Source: Acidobacteriota bacterium (GTDB lineage Bacteria; Acidobacteriota; Blastocatellia; Pyrinomonadales; Pyrinomonadaceae). From it: a DNA stretch of 64,000 nucleotides. Numbering within the stretch: position 1 is the stretch's first letter; each line of letters opens with the position of its first letter. The stretch covers positions 1 to 64,000 of the forward strand of contig JAFDVK010000018.1 in the NCBI GenBank assembly GCA_018269005.1, given 5' to 3'. The notes beneath the pieces were generated by a model. That model saw only the letters and a list, made by a program, of their open reading frames with translations. It was not told the DNA's origin and searched no databases. Made by a program: the position numbers and the translations under genes. Positions 8,279 to 18,454 of this stretch are shown here, in pieces.

Positions 8279-11200
8279 AAGGCTTGTGAAAACCTGAAAT
8301 GGAGTTGGCCCTGATGCAGACGATAGTAGGCATCGGGGCCGACCGTTTGCGGTATGCGGAATCGCGGAGGATTAAGCAGGTAGCCGTAATCGACGCCGAA
8401 CTCGCCGCCTATCGGTGTTTTCAGACGCAGGCCGAGGCCGATCGTGTTGGTCCACAGTGCACGAAGATTCGCCTCGAACGCGGTCGTTCCGATAGTCTTC
8501 GGCGGGTTAAAAATATCGCCGACGCGTCTGAAAACATTTCCGCCGTCATAGAACGGCACGGCCCGCAGCGTCTTTGAAAGCGGAATACGTGCCTCGATAT
8601 TGACGACGGCAAGGCCATTTCCGCCAATGGGCAGCGTGAATGGGTCAAGATAGACCTGTTCGCCCTTGCTGTTCCTGAACGTGCCTTGCGGAACTATTAC
8701 GGCACGCGGCCCGGCCTCCTCGAAATCGAAGCCTCTCAGGGTGGTCGAACCGCCCGCAAAGAAGCGCTCGCTGATCGGCAGGATCCCATCCAGGCCGGGA
8801 AACTGTGAGTTCGAGAAGCGATCGCCGTTCGAGAAGACATGTGCGAGCCCGATTATCGCTCGGGCAGCGATCGTCATCCGCCGGATCTTCGGGATCGAAT
8901 AGTAGAAGTTGTAGCTCGCCTGGAATTTGTGAAAACCGATGTTCGCCCCGAGCACGGGCGTGGAAATGTCGTATTGCGCCGTTATGTAGCTTCCGTTGGT
9001 CGGATCGCTCGCATTATAGCGGCAGCGGTCGCCCGGCTCGCCCTTTGCTATCGTCTCAAGAAGCGAGTATTTGATCTGACAGTTCTTACGAGTATCACGG
9101 ACATATGTGAAGGAGAATCCGGAGGTGCGGATGCGCGAATCGGGCCGGAGAAGATCATTCACCAGCAGACTCTCGAAATTCATCAGGCGCACATCCTCGA
9201 ACTTGAATCGGGCGAAGATCAGGCTTCGATTCTTAATGCTGAGAGTCCTGCTCGTTTCGGCGGTAAGCGTAAGCCGATTGAGCGTCGGGCTGCCCGCCGC
9301 GTTACCGAATTCGTCGATCGGATCGCCGTTCGCGTCAAGCCGCTGAACGATACCGAACGTGCCCTTATCGAACGCTGAACGGAAGAATCGCGTTACCGTC
9401 GAGTCTCGCTGATATTGTGCGGTGATAGTGAGCGGACTGAACCGTCCGTCGCGATCGTGGAGAAATCGCGGGTGGACGAAATCAAGTTGGACGAGCTGCT
9501 GCCGTCGGCTCATCCGCAGCCGAGCTCCGCCCTGCCACAGTCTTCCGAAAAGGTTGACGTGACGAATATCGAAAAAGCCATTGACGCCGAGATCGGTCGA
9601 GAATCCGCCGCCATAGCCAAGCACACGCGGCGGAGCCTCGCTGACATTTACGATCACGTCAGTGGTTCGCCCGTCAGTATTGCGTCCGGCACGCTGAAGT
9701 TTGACGTTGACGGTGTCAAAGGCGTCCGTGCCGAAAAGGCTCTGCTCGCTGGCGTAGATGTCCGCGGCCTTAAGCAATTTTCCCGGCTCAAGGGCAATGG
9801 CACGCCGTATCGCCGACACTTTCGTCTTATGGTTGCCGGTAACCAGTAGGCGCCCTATCGTGACCGGATACCCCTCCTTCTCGACCTGAAACTCGACCTT
9901 GATCTTCTCGACGTCTTCCGAAGCAGGCGTCGCGGGCTCGACGATCGAAGACACTACGCGGGCATCATAGTAACCTTTGTCGGCGTAATATGCCTGGAGC
10001 GCACGGACTGCATTCCGCACGCGCGCACGAGAATAGTTCCTGCCGACAAGCTCCGGCAACTGCTTCTTCAACTCTTCGGTCGGGATAGCGGCGTTCCCCG
10101 AGATCGTTACCTCATCAACGACCGTCGGCGGCCCTTCATCGACCTGAAACGTGATGATCAGGTCGTCGCTGTTCGGCGATACACCTTGCCGAACGCTTAC
10201 GGTCGCATCGCGATATCCAAGCTCATTCATCAGCGAACGTATCGTCGAAGCGTCTTGTTCCAGCGTGTCGGCACTGGTAACGCCGCGGCCGTATCCGAAG
10301 AGCGGAATGATGCCGAGAATATTCGCTTCCTGCGAATTTAGAACGGAGCTCACTGCCTCGTAAGAAAGCTTGTCGGTGCCGCGAATGCGGATAGAACTTA
10401 GGCGAAGTTTGCGGCTAAGTGCGACGTTATATTTGATCTCGATCTCGCGGCCCAACAATTCGTTGGTCGCAAGGGCCGAGCACACGAATTCGGTACCGTT
10501 CGGCAGCGTCGAGCCATCGCCTTCGACAATCACGGGTTCGACCGAACAGGTCGGCGTGACGTCAACGAAAAAATAGCCGTGTTCCTGATAATAGTTCTCG
10601 AGCCGTCGCTCCCCTTCGACGATCGCAGCAAAATCGAGGGTACCTTCGCGCTTGATAGGCAGTATCTTGTTCAGCGTCCTGGAACTCGGTTTGTCGGTCG
10701 CCGGATCGATGGCGATCTTCACCTGCGGGCCCTTTGAGCCGGTCAGTTCAATCTCGACCTTGTTCAGATCGGGATCGTAAACGACACGCGGTTCATTGAG
10801 CCGAGGGGCGATAAAATCGCCCTCACGGAGCACGGAACGGACCTTTTCGACGTCTTTGCGAAGTCGATCTCGCGAGAAGTTCTCATTAGGTTTTAGCGAA
10901 AGTTCTTTAAGGCTGATCGGATCTGACAGACCGTCAATGCCGATCGAAAACTTATCGACCTTTGCCTGTTCGTTCAAGGTCACATGAAAAAGGACATTCA
11001 CCTCATCGATTCCCGCGACCTTTTGCTGTTCGAACGCGATCTCGGCCTTGTAATAGCCCTGATCGCGCAGATAATCCAGGATGATGTCGGCATTGTTGCG
11101 GAGGATCTGATCGGTGATCGCTGTTCCGGACGACAGAATGTTCAGCTTGAAGAGAAGTTCCTGTTCGGTGATGCGGTTGTCGTCGCCCTCGACAGACTTG

Positions 11201-11571
11201 ATGTCGATCAACACTTTGTTGAGGACCGCCTTTCTCTTTACGCGAAACTCAAGGTCAACGAGGTCGCCCCGCAATCTGGCAGAGACTTCGACCGAAACGA
11301 CCGGCCGGTTGTTGTATATCTGGAGGATGTTGTCGTGTATGCCGATGGCCGTATACTTTTTTCCAGCCATGTTCGCGACGAGGGGCATAATGTCGTCCTC
11401 GACGCCGTTGCTATATGGCGGATCGACCACGACCTTGACCTCGCCGATCGTCCTGCCTTCGAACTGAGAAGACTGTGCCTTGGCAGCACCGCTAAGGATG
11501 CACGCGCAAAAGATCGCCGCGGCCAATACGCGCGCTAAAACATGTTCTCTTGCACTAAGCGATCTTCTCAA
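8275..11571 (-). CDS. BamA/TamA-family outer-membrane protein with POTRA repeats
   Basis: An Omp85 protein of 1098 residues that should sit in the outer membrane. A signal peptide (to about residue 33, AAKAQS) is followed by several POTRA domains over about 35-690, recognisable by repeated patterns such as VNVLFHVTLNEQAKVDKFSI and LIITFQVDEGPPTVVDEV. The C-terminal third is the 16-strand barrel (surface-antigen domain), with the last strand ending in phenylalanine (FRFSQAF), the usual outer-membrane signature. Ten bases after tamB on the same strand, so it probably acts as TamB's partner rather than as the essential BamA; this is inference from context. It has more POTRA units than the classic three of TamA. 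Confidence 0.88.
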   Translation of the reverse strand: MRRSLSAREHVLARVLAAAIFCACILSGAAKAQSSQFEGRTIGEVKVVVDPPYSNGVEDDIMPLVANMAGKKYTAIGIHDNILQIYNNRPVVSVEVSARLRGDLVDLEFRVKRKAVLNKVLIDIKSVEGDDNRITEQELLFKLNILSSGTAITDQILRNNADIILDYLRDQGYYKAEIAFEQQKVAGIDEVNVLFHVTLNEQAKVDKFSIGIDGLSDPISLKELSLKPNENFSRDRLRKDVEKVRSVLREGDFIAPRLNEPRVVYDPDLNKVEIELTGSKGPQVKIAIDPATDKPSSRTLNKILPIKREGTLDFAAIVEGERRLENYYQEHGYFFVDVTPTCSVEPVIVEGDGSTLPNGTEFVCSALATNELLGREIEIKYNVALSRKLRLSSIRIRGTDKLSYEAVSSVLNSQEANILGIIPLFGYGRGVTSADTLEQDASTIRSLMNELGYRDATVSVRQGVSPNSDDLIITFQVDEGPPTVVDEVTISGNAAIPTEELKKQLPELVGRNYSRARVRNAVRALQAYYADKGYYDARVVSSIVEPATPASEDVEKIKVEFQVEKEGYPVTIGRLLVTGNHKTKVSAIRRAIALEPGKLLKAADIYASEQSLFGTDAFDTVNVKLQRAGRNTDGRTTDVIVNVSEAPPRVLGYGGGFSTDLGVNGFFDIRHVNLFGRLWQGGARLRMSRRQQLVQLDFVHPRFLHDRDGRFSPLTITAQYQRDSTVTRFFRSAFDKGTFGIVQRLDANGDPIDEFGNAAGSPTLNRLTLTAETSRTLSIKNRSLIFARFKFEDVRLMNFESLLVNDLLRPDSRIRTSGFSFTYVRDTRKNCQIKYSLLETIAKGEPGDRCRYNASDPTNGSYITAQYDISTPVLGANIGFHKFQASYNFYYSIPKIRRMTIAARAIIGLAHVFSNGDRFSNSQFPGLDGILPISERFFAGGSTTLRGFDFEEAGPRAVIVPQGTFRNSKGEQVYLDPFTLPIGGNGLAVVNIEARIPLSKTLRAVPFYDGGNVFRRVGDIFNPPKTIGTTAFEANLRALWTNTIGLGLRLKTPIGGEFGVDYGYLLNPPRFRIPQTVGPDAYYRLHQGQLHFRFSQAF

Positions 11572-11581
11572 AAAAAGTGTT

Positions 11582-14500
11582 CTAAAACCGTCTCTTAAAC
11601 CTTATCTCAAAACTAAAATTATCTCGGTTCCGCGTTACGTTCGTCAGCGAACGCTGCTCATATTGCGCAACGAACGAGAGTTTGTTCGATACGCGATATT
11701 CGAACGCGAGCAGCTGATTCTGATCCTGCGAGAGATTCGTTGCGTAGGTGACTCGCAGGTTGTTGTTTATCTGTCGCCCAACCGTCAGGCGTGCACCGGG
11801 ATTCAATTGCTCGCCGGCCAGGATCGGGTCGATCTCAAAGACATTCAAGCCAAAAAGCTTATCGGTCGCGCGTCTTGCCGGATTGTTGATGACCGCATCG
11901 GTCAAGATCTCAGCGGCCGTCCTTATGCCGGTCTGTGCGAGCGTCGGGATACCGCCTGCGGCATTTGTAAGCGAACCTGTCGTGATCAGCGAGACTATGT
12001 CGGCCTGCGGCAAGGCGGGGCTCGAGCGCACGGAAGCCGTAACCTGCTCAGTATCGTTAAGCGGTCCGTTCAACGAAACGAAGATCTGGTAACCATTGAT
12101 ATCCGATTCGGCCTGCAAGTTCACTACAGGATCGATAAAGGTATCAGGCGGAAATTCAAGCACGCCGCGTTGGATCTCATAACGATCGCGGCGGTAAAGA
12201 AGCGTCCCGCCATTTGCGACGATGCGGCCCGATAGGATCGGATTGTCCGCATCGCCGGTCAGATTCAAGGAAACTGACGCAGTGAGATCGGCGATATTGT
12301 TGCGAACGACCAATGCATTACGGCCCTCGATCACGAGGTCAAAACGGGGTGCCGTCATCGAACTCGTTCCGGCGGACAATGCACGGGAGCGCCGCCCGCC
12401 AATAATGTTCGCAAGATCGATATCTTTCGTATAGAGGCTGCGGCTTGCATAGACGCGGCCCGAGATGGTCGTCTGCAGCGGGTCCGTCCGTGTTCGGCGG
12501 ATGCCCGAGATCTCAAGACGTGCGTCGCCCGTCGTTAAAAAATCCTCCGGAAACGGCACCGTAATATTCTCGCCATTGAGGGTCGATCTGAAATTTCGGA
12601 TCGACAACCCGTCGAGCAGAGCACCGCCGGTCGCGGTAAATTTCCCGCCGCCCAGATAACCCGACGCCTCCTCGATCTCCGCCTGGTCGGACGTAAAGAT
12701 AACACGTGTCTTGACCCTACTGAACGTTAAGCGGTCGTTGCCGACAAAGGTTGCGACGGCCGCATTCTCGGTCGCTAGCGAGCCGGTCAGATTCGCCTGC
12801 GGATTGAGCCCGACAAGGCGGACCGACACGTCGGCATTTCCGGCAAAGAACATATCCTTCGTCGCGAGATTCAAGAGGGCAAGATTCATCTTGCCCTCGA
12901 CCGAGAGTCTGTTCTCTACAGTGTCGGCAAGAGCCTTTGTTCCCGTGATGCGAATATCGGAACCCGCACCGGTAAAATGTGCGCTCTCAAAGGTGACCGC
13001 TTTAGCGCTCAGCTTTGCGATGATCGGCTCTGCCGCATTCAGCGGCGTGTCCTGGATCTGAAGCGACAGAGCATCGAAACGTGCTGTGCCGGAAAGATCG
13101 TCGGCGCTGATCGCGCGAGTGCCGTCGGGTCGAAGCGGATTCAATTTCCCGCCAAAATCCACTCGCCCGCGAGCTGTGCCTGAAATACCAAAATCGCGAA
13201 GCTTCGGAATAAAGGCGAGAAACGGTTCGAGCGGATTATCTCGAAACTCCGTCGAAGCCTGTAGCGGAAGGTCTTCGTCATTGAGGTTGAGCGTTGCGTT
13301 CAAAGACTGCGGATGACCGCTGAAATCGGCAGTAAGATCCGCGGTCAGTTGTCCGTTGACGGTCTTTGCGTCAAAGTTCACGTTCCCGATGCTGTTCCCG
13401 CCAACCATAACATCGCTCGCGATGCCCGTTCCTGTCACATTTATGGTGGCGAACCGATCTGCGTTACCGTTCGCGACGAGCGAAACATCCGCACTGCCGC
13501 CGATCGTCGGGATCGATTCATTGGGCGGAAGGAAGGCCAGGATAAGCGGAACGGGAATGGCCTTGCCCGTAATGTTCGCGTCAAAATCCTTTGAGCCGCG
13601 GTCATAATTGCCCTCGGCAGTTAGACGGCCGCTTCCGATATTCATCTCGACATTCTGCACCTCGATCTGAGTTCCCGCGAACACGGCCTTCGCCTTCAGC
13701 GAATCAAAATTCTGTCCGGCAACAAGTCCATTATCCGCAGAAAGATCGATATTTCCGGTCGCCGCGTTTGGCAGGCCGTCGATGTTGACCTTGCCGGAGG
13801 TGTTCCCGCTTAGATCTTTTATCCGCTCGGGCAGTTCGATCGGCAAGGCAGCAAGAAGGTTACCGGCATTGATGTTAGTCAACGCGGCATTGACCCGCGT
13901 GTTGTTACTGCCGTACGACGGGATGGTAACGTCGAAATTCGCAAACCCGCCTCCGTTCTCGACCAGCTTTCCGTTCTCCAGCTTGAAGCCGTCGGCCGAA
14001 ACGACGAGGTCTGATGTGACGCTTCCGAGCTGCCGTCCGCGAAGGGCGACGACACCGATAGATGCCTTGCCGTTCACATCAGGATCGAATAGATCTCCCG
14101 TCAGCTTTCCGTCAAAGGCAAGGCTGCCGCCGATCTCGGCCTGCATATCATCGAGCTGTCTTTCGAGTGCGGGCAACGCACCGGTCACGCGGATCAGCTT
14201 TGTGATCTCGGAAGCATCCGTTGAGGTGAGATTGACAGCAAGATCCGAGTTATCCGCTGCAAGATCGAATTGTCCGGTCGCCGCGAGTTTGCTTTTGTCC
14301 GTGCTCAGGTTCGCTTCGTTTATCCGAAACAGTCCGTTAGTCGCCGCAACATCGATACGTCCGCTGATCGGGAGCTCGTCCTTCTGATCCGCTCCCGCGG
14401 TTGCCGCGATCGTCGCCTGTAAAGTGCCGCTGGCGACTCGAAAACTTGTTCCCGGAAAGGTCAAATGCGCGTTGCCGTTCGTGCTTCCGTTGAGGGCGAT

Positions 14501-16684
14501 CACCCGTCCGCTCTGGATGGCCGCAAGTTTCGAAAGGTCTAGATTCGTAAAGTCAGCGTCAACCGTCGAAGCCTCTGTCTTATTAAGAGCGATCGAAACT
14601 TTCCCGTCGAGGCTGCCGTTCATCACGGAAGCGTGCAGGTCGGTGAGTTCTGCACGATCATTCGTTACGACTACCTTTGCCGAACCATTCCCAAGAGCGA
14701 TGCTGCCAAGCATTCCGCCGCCGATGCTCATATCCGCCGAAGCTCGATATCGGCCTGACGGTTCGAGAATAAAGACCGGGCGAGCGAGTTTCACGTCCTC
14801 AATATTTCCGCCGTTCGCAAGCGCGTCGCTGTTCTTGAGCGTGACGTTGCCGGCATCGATATCCTGCGAACGCCCTTCGACCCGTCCCTGCCTAATGGTC
14901 AAGCGGACACCTGCGACGTTAAGGCTCCCGAGCGTCGCCGCATCGTTGTCGAGCTTTGCGATGCGTGAGGTGTCAGAATAGATAACGGTCGTGCCATCCG
15001 CAGTCCGTGTCTCAAGAAGCGGCGATTCAAGACCCGTGATGTGCGTGCCGGTGAGCGCGACATCTCCGCCGCGGACGCTTTGCAGCTTGACGCGCGTTTC
15101 GGACGGCACGTCCGTAAGCTCGAACCTTTTCGCCGTAAGATTCTTGACCTTTGCGTCGCCGAGCGTTGCATCCGAAGCCCGAACATCGTTAACGGTGACA
15201 TCTGTTTGGCCTTTGCGATGACGCACATCGACGGCACCGCCTTTCACTCCGCCGATCGAGAAATCTTTCGTAGAGAATTTTGCAGTGGTCGCAGCATTCG
15301 AACTGACCGTAACACTGCCGTCGGTGTAGCCGATCTTTAAGTTTCGTGCCCGAAGATCCTCGAACTCCGTATCACCGATCGCAAAACGCTGCGCGCGGCC
15401 GTCAGGAGACGATGCAGCGAGCTGCTTGTCACGATATTCCGCGACGGCGTCCGCAAGAAAAAGCTTGCCGATAGTCATTGACGGCGTATTGGCGGCGATC
15501 GCCTGCAGCTCTCCGACCCAACGGAAATCGGTGCCGGTGCCGCGAACATTTCCGGCGAGCTTGAGAAAGTCGATGCGGAAGTCGTCAAACGTCAGCATTT
15601 CTGCGATCGCCGTTCCATTCGCGGTGTAATTCGAGTTCGTGCCTTCGACCGTCGCCGCGATATTCGCACCTTTCAGATAAACTCCCGCGGCCCGAAACGC
15701 CTCGGAAGCTGCCGTACCTTCGACGCGATACTTCTCGCCCTCGCCCGTGATCTTGCCTTTGAAATTGCCTACCCCGCGAAGGGCCGTTCCGGTCGAAAAT
15801 ATCTGCGAAAGCTGCGTTAGATCGAGCGAAGATTCAGCGTTGAGATCGTATCTTGGGTTCGCCCAGTCGGTGATCGTGCCGGATATTGACGTGTCGCCGA
15901 TCGGCGATGAGACCTGAAGGTCTGTGACCTCCGCGTGCTTTTCGTCAGCGACGCCTTTCGCGAGTATCGATATATTCTTGACGCTGCCCTCGCCGTAAAC
16001 GAAGCTGGAGTTTCGCGAATTGATGTCGAAGTTGAATCGCGGAGTATCGCTCGAACCATCCGCCTTCTCAGGCGTAAGCGCGACCGAAAGTTCATTCGCT
16101 TCGGCAGAAATATTTCGGGAAAGGTCGCCAAAATGTACGACCGAGTCCTTGAGCGAAACAATGACCGATTCATATCGGAAATTTACGGCAGAACCCTTCT
16201 GGTTCTCGACAAGCTTTAATCCGGAGAAATTGGAGCGGCCGTCCTTGTCGAATGTTATCCATAGTTCGCCGCCCTTGATGTCCGTCGTGTCGATGCGTAT
16301 GTCGCGGCTCGTGCTCCAGGAGAGGAGATCGAGGACCGTAAGCCCAAGCTTTGCCTCTCGAATGAACATTATCTTCTCGCCGGTCGCTGCGTTATTGAAC
16401 GTGGCGTTCTGAAGTTCAAAAGTTAGGGGCGAGACGGAAACGTGGACCTTGTCGGCAGAGAATGTGATGCCGATCTCTGCCAACTTTGAAATAAATTGGT
16501 TCCTGACATAAGAATCAAAAACTCCGGTGCGGTACATCACCGCTGCGGCTACGAAGATCACAATTGCCGCGACCGCCGTAATCCCGACAGCAAAAAGCAG
16601 TCTTCGACGCGTGAAGAATGGACGCCGTGCCGGAGCAGGTTCCGAATCATCCGGCGGCATCGATCTTTCTAACTCTTCGTCCAT
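11582..16684 (-). CDS. tamB: TamB-like translocation/assembly module protein (DUF490, AsmA-like)
   Basis: A 1700-residue periplasm-spanning protein. One N-terminal membrane helix (about residues 27-50) is followed by an AsmA-like start and a very long run of short beta strands rich in Asn, Asp, Gly and Thr, the taco-shaped beta-helix fold thought to carry phospholipids or help outer-membrane protein insertion. The conserved TamB/DUF490 C-terminal domain is visible over the last 350 or so residues (GGTLLYRRDRYEIQRGVLEF, LTVGRQINNNLRVTYATNL). It lies between ribB and the Omp85 gene with ten-base gaps on each side, so the three are likely one transcript. Confidence 0.9.
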   Translation of the reverse strand: MDEELERSMPPDDSEPAPARRPFFTRRRLLFAVGITAVAAIVIFVAAAVMYRTGVFDSYVRNQFISKLAEIGITFSADKVHVSVSPLTFELQNATFNNAATGEKIMFIREAKLGLTVLDLLSWSTSRDIRIDTTDIKGGELWITFDKDGRSNFSGLKLVENQKGSAVNFRYESVIVSLKDSVVHFGDLSRNISAEANELSVALTPEKADGSSDTPRFNFDINSRNSSFVYGEGSVKNISILAKGVADEKHAEVTDLQVSSPIGDTSISGTITDWANPRYDLNAESSLDLTQLSQIFSTGTALRGVGNFKGKITGEGEKYRVEGTAASEAFRAAGVYLKGANIAATVEGTNSNYTANGTAIAEMLTFDDFRIDFLKLAGNVRGTGTDFRWVGELQAIAANTPSMTIGKLFLADAVAEYRDKQLAASSPDGRAQRFAIGDTEFEDLRARNLKIGYTDGSVTVSSNAATTAKFSTKDFSIGGVKGGAVDVRHRKGQTDVTVNDVRASDATLGDAKVKNLTAKRFELTDVPSETRVKLQSVRGGDVALTGTHITGLESPLLETRTADGTTVIYSDTSRIAKLDNDAATLGSLNVAGVRLTIRQGRVEGRSQDIDAGNVTLKNSDALANGGNIEDVKLARPVFILEPSGRYRASADMSIGGGMLGSIALGNGSAKVVVTNDRAELTDLHASVMNGSLDGKVSIALNKTEASTVDADFTNLDLSKLAAIQSGRVIALNGSTNGNAHLTFPGTSFRVASGTLQATIAATAGADQKDELPISGRIDVAATNGLFRINEANLSTDKSKLAATGQFDLAADNSDLAVNLTSTDASEITKLIRVTGALPALERQLDDMQAEIGGSLAFDGKLTGDLFDPDVNGKASIGVVALRGRQLGSVTSDLVVSADGFKLENGKLVENGGGFANFDVTIPSYGSNNTRVNAALTNINAGNLLAALPIELPERIKDLSGNTSGKVNIDGLPNAATGNIDLSADNGLVAGQNFDSLKAKAVFAGTQIEVQNVEMNIGSGRLTAEGNYDRGSKDFDANITGKAIPVPLILAFLPPNESIPTIGGSADVSLVANGNADRFATINVTGTGIASDVMVGGNSIGNVNFDAKTVNGQLTADLTADFSGHPQSLNATLNLNDEDLPLQASTEFRDNPLEPFLAFIPKLRDFGISGTARGRVDFGGKLNPLRPDGTRAISADDLSGTARFDALSLQIQDTPLNAAEPIIAKLSAKAVTFESAHFTGAGSDIRITGTKALADTVENRLSVEGKMNLALLNLATKDMFFAGNADVSVRLVGLNPQANLTGSLATENAAVATFVGNDRLTFSRVKTRVIFTSDQAEIEEASGYLGGGKFTATGGALLDGLSIRNFRSTLNGENITVPFPEDFLTTGDARLEISGIRRTRTDPLQTTISGRVYASRSLYTKDIDLANIIGGRRSRALSAGTSSMTAPRFDLVIEGRNALVVRNNIADLTASVSLNLTGDADNPILSGRIVANGGTLLYRRDRYEIQRGVLEFPPDTFIDPVVNLQAESDINGYQIFVSLNGPLNDTEQVTASVRSSPALPQADIVSLITTGSLTNAAGGIPTLAQTGIRTAAEILTDAVINNPARRATDKLFGLNVFEIDPILAGEQLNPGARLTVGRQINNNLRVTYATNLSQDQNQLLAFEYRVSNKLSFVAQYEQRSLTNVTRNRDNFSFEIRFKRRF

Positions 16685-16694
16685 TTAGAAAACT

Positions 16695-17822
16695 TCAGAC
16701 TTTTACGGTTTCGACGATCTCCAGGTCAAAGGCCTCCACAACGGATCGCGGCGGCGGATTCTTCGAAAGCAGCCGGAACCGTTTCAACCCCAAATCCTTC
16801 AGTATCTGTGCCCCGACCCCATAATCATGCGTCTTGCCGTAGCCGGTCATTGCCCTAGCGGCAGAGAAATCGAGGCCGTCCTCCTGCATCAGCTTGTATG
16901 TTTTTAGCTGATTCACGAGGTCAAGATTGTTCTCTCGCTGACGTAAATAAAGAATAACGCCGCGTCCTTCGTCCGTGATCGCCTTTATCGAAGACCGCAT
17001 CGCCGCCGAAGCCTCGCCTAAATGAGAGCCGAACATCGCGAACGTTACGTTCTCCGTTTGGACGCGAACGAGCGGCGGCTCCGTTGCATCGGAAACGTCT
17101 CCAAGCACGAAGGCAATGTGCGTTTCCCCGTTCATCACGTTCTCAAAGACCACTACGTGCCACAGGCCGTCCTCAGTTGGCAGATCCGTCTCGATGATGC
17201 GGCTGACGAGGCTCTCTTTCGCAATGCGGTAGCGGACAAGGTCGGCCACGGAGACGATCTTCATCTCGTGCTTTTCCGCAAAAACCTCAAGGTCAGGCAT
17301 CCGCGCCATCGTGCCGTCGTCGTTCATTATTTCGCAAATGACGGCCGACGGATCTAGACCCGCGATCCGCGAAATATCGACGCTCGCTTCCGTTTGCCCT
17401 ATCCTGACGAGCACTCCGCCGCGTTTGGCCCGAAGCGGAAATACGTGTCCCGGCCTTGCAAGGTCGGCCGCCCGAGCTCTAGGGTTTACGGCGGTGAGGA
17501 TCGTGTGAGCTCGGTCCGCAGCGGAAATTCCCGTCGTAACGCCTTCGCGCGCCTCGATCGAGACGGTAAACGCGGTCCCGAGATTCGACGTATTCTCCGA
17601 AGTCTGGGGGAAAAGCTGCAATTCGTCGCAACGCTCTTCCGTAAGCGGTAAACAGATCAAGCCGCGGCCGTGCACGGCCATAAAGCTGATCATCTCGGGC
17701 GTGACTTTTTCCGCCGCGCAGACGAGATCGCCCTCGTTCTCGCGGTCCTCATCATCGACAATGATGATCATTTTGCCGTCGCGAATGTCCTCGACAGCCT
17801 CTTCGATCGTTGAAAGCGGCAT
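16695..17822 (-). CDS. ribB: 3,4-dihydroxy-2-butanone-4-phosphate synthase with a decayed GTP cyclohydrolase II domain (RibBX type)
   Basis: Residues 1-200 are a complete Rib[12 protein letters not shown] (23-33), HTILT (106-110), RPGHVFPL (123-130) and GQTEASVD. It makes the four-carbon unit of riboflavin from ribulose 5-phosphate. Residues 205-375 align with RibA by [13 protein letters not shown], but the three zinc cysteines of RibA are missing (the matching stretch about 252-270 has none) and the catalytic RQEGRGIGL has become RQRENNLDL (294-302). The domain therefore should not open GTP. A variant of this kind, RibBX, is known from Proteobacteria. First gene of ribB-tamB-tamA; likely leaderless. 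Confidence 0.9.
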   Translation of the reverse strand: MPLSTIEEAVEDIRDGKMIIIVDDEDRENEGDLVCAAEKVTPEMISFMAVHGRGLICLPLTEERCDELQLFPQTSENTSNLGTAFTVSIEAREGVTTGISAADRAHTILTAVNPRARAADLARPGHVFPLRAKRGGVLVRIGQTEASVDISRIAGLDPSAVICEIMNDDGTMARMPDLEVFAEKHEMKIVSVADLVRYRIAKESLVSRIIETDLPTEDGLWHVVVFENVMNGETHIAFVLGDVSDATEPPLVRVQTENVTFAMFGSHLGEASAAMRSSIKAITDEGRGVILYLRQRENNLDLVNQLKTYKLMQEDGLDFSAARAMTGYGKTHDYGVGAQILKDLGLKRFRLLSKNPPPRSVVEAFDLEIVETVKV

Positions 17823-17835
17823 TTTTTACATAATA
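17823..17835 (-). promoter_or_regulatory. Leaderless-type -10 element of ribB
   Basis: On the minus strand TATTAT (17830-17835) is followed by seven bases and then the ATG. No Shine-Dalgarno sequence fits between, so transcription should begin at or next to the start codon. Confidence 0.5.
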
Positions 17836-17977
17836 ATTGGCTTAATTTCGCTCAACAAGCCCAACTATAAGCTGAATTTTATCGAAATTATTTCGCTTTT
17901 GCGAACATCTGCCTAGCAGACGTCGTCCTATTCGGACAGGCAATGCTATCCTTCAAAAAGGAGTTACTAAGGAAAAG

Positions 17978-18454
17978 ATGGAAAGTTTCGTTTGGCTTTT
18001 GTGGGTGCTGGTCGGAGCGGCATTTATCGTCGCTGAGATCTTCACGCTTGGGTTCGTACTTTTCTGGTTCGGCCTAGGCGCTCTTGCAGCCGCAATAGCC
18101 GCTTTCTTTGGTGCCCCGTTCCTCGTACAGGTGCTCTTGTTTCTCTTTTCGTCGGTGGTGATGGTCGTAATGTCGCGACGGATCTTTGCCGATTATTTTT
18201 CGCACGGAGATAAGGATTTCGTAAAGACCGGCATGGACTCGCTTCCCGGCCAGATCGGAACGGTCGTAGGAATGAGCAACGGTCCGCTGAATGAGGCGGC
18301 GGTGAAGGTCTTTGGCTCTACGTGGACGGCGTTTCCTATAGACGACGAAACCTTGTTAAGAGAAGGTGAAAAGGTCGAGGTCGTCGAAGTTCGAGGCTCT
18401 TCCCTCTACGTTAGACGAAAGACGGATGCTCTTCCGGATTGGCGTGAAGGTTAG
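17978..18454 (+). CDS. NfeD-like membrane protein (short form)
   Basis: A 158-residue protein with two closely packed hydrophobic segments (about residues 4-45 and 46-68) and a C-terminal OB-fold soluble domain (GQIGTVVGMSNGPLNEAAVKVFGSTWTA region, ending KVEVVEVRGSSLYVRR). This is the short NfeD architecture, usually paired with a stomatin-like slipin that is not present here. Function in membrane quality control is inferred from the family. AAGGA lies before the ATG. The last four bases overlap the convergent phosphatase gene. Confidence 0.82.
   Translation: MESFVWLLWVLVGAAFIVAEIFTLGFVLFWFGLGALAAAIAAFFGAPFLVQVLLFLFSSVVMVVMSRRIFADYFSHGDKDFVKTGMDSLPGQIGTVVGMSNGPLNEAAVKVFGSTWTAFPIDDETLLREGEKVEVVEVRGSSLYVRRKTDALPDWREG

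Noticed and set aside
10984..11538. 184-residue ORF on the plus strand in the Omp85 gene
   Set aside because: Shadow of the signal-peptide and POTRA part of the Omp85 protein.
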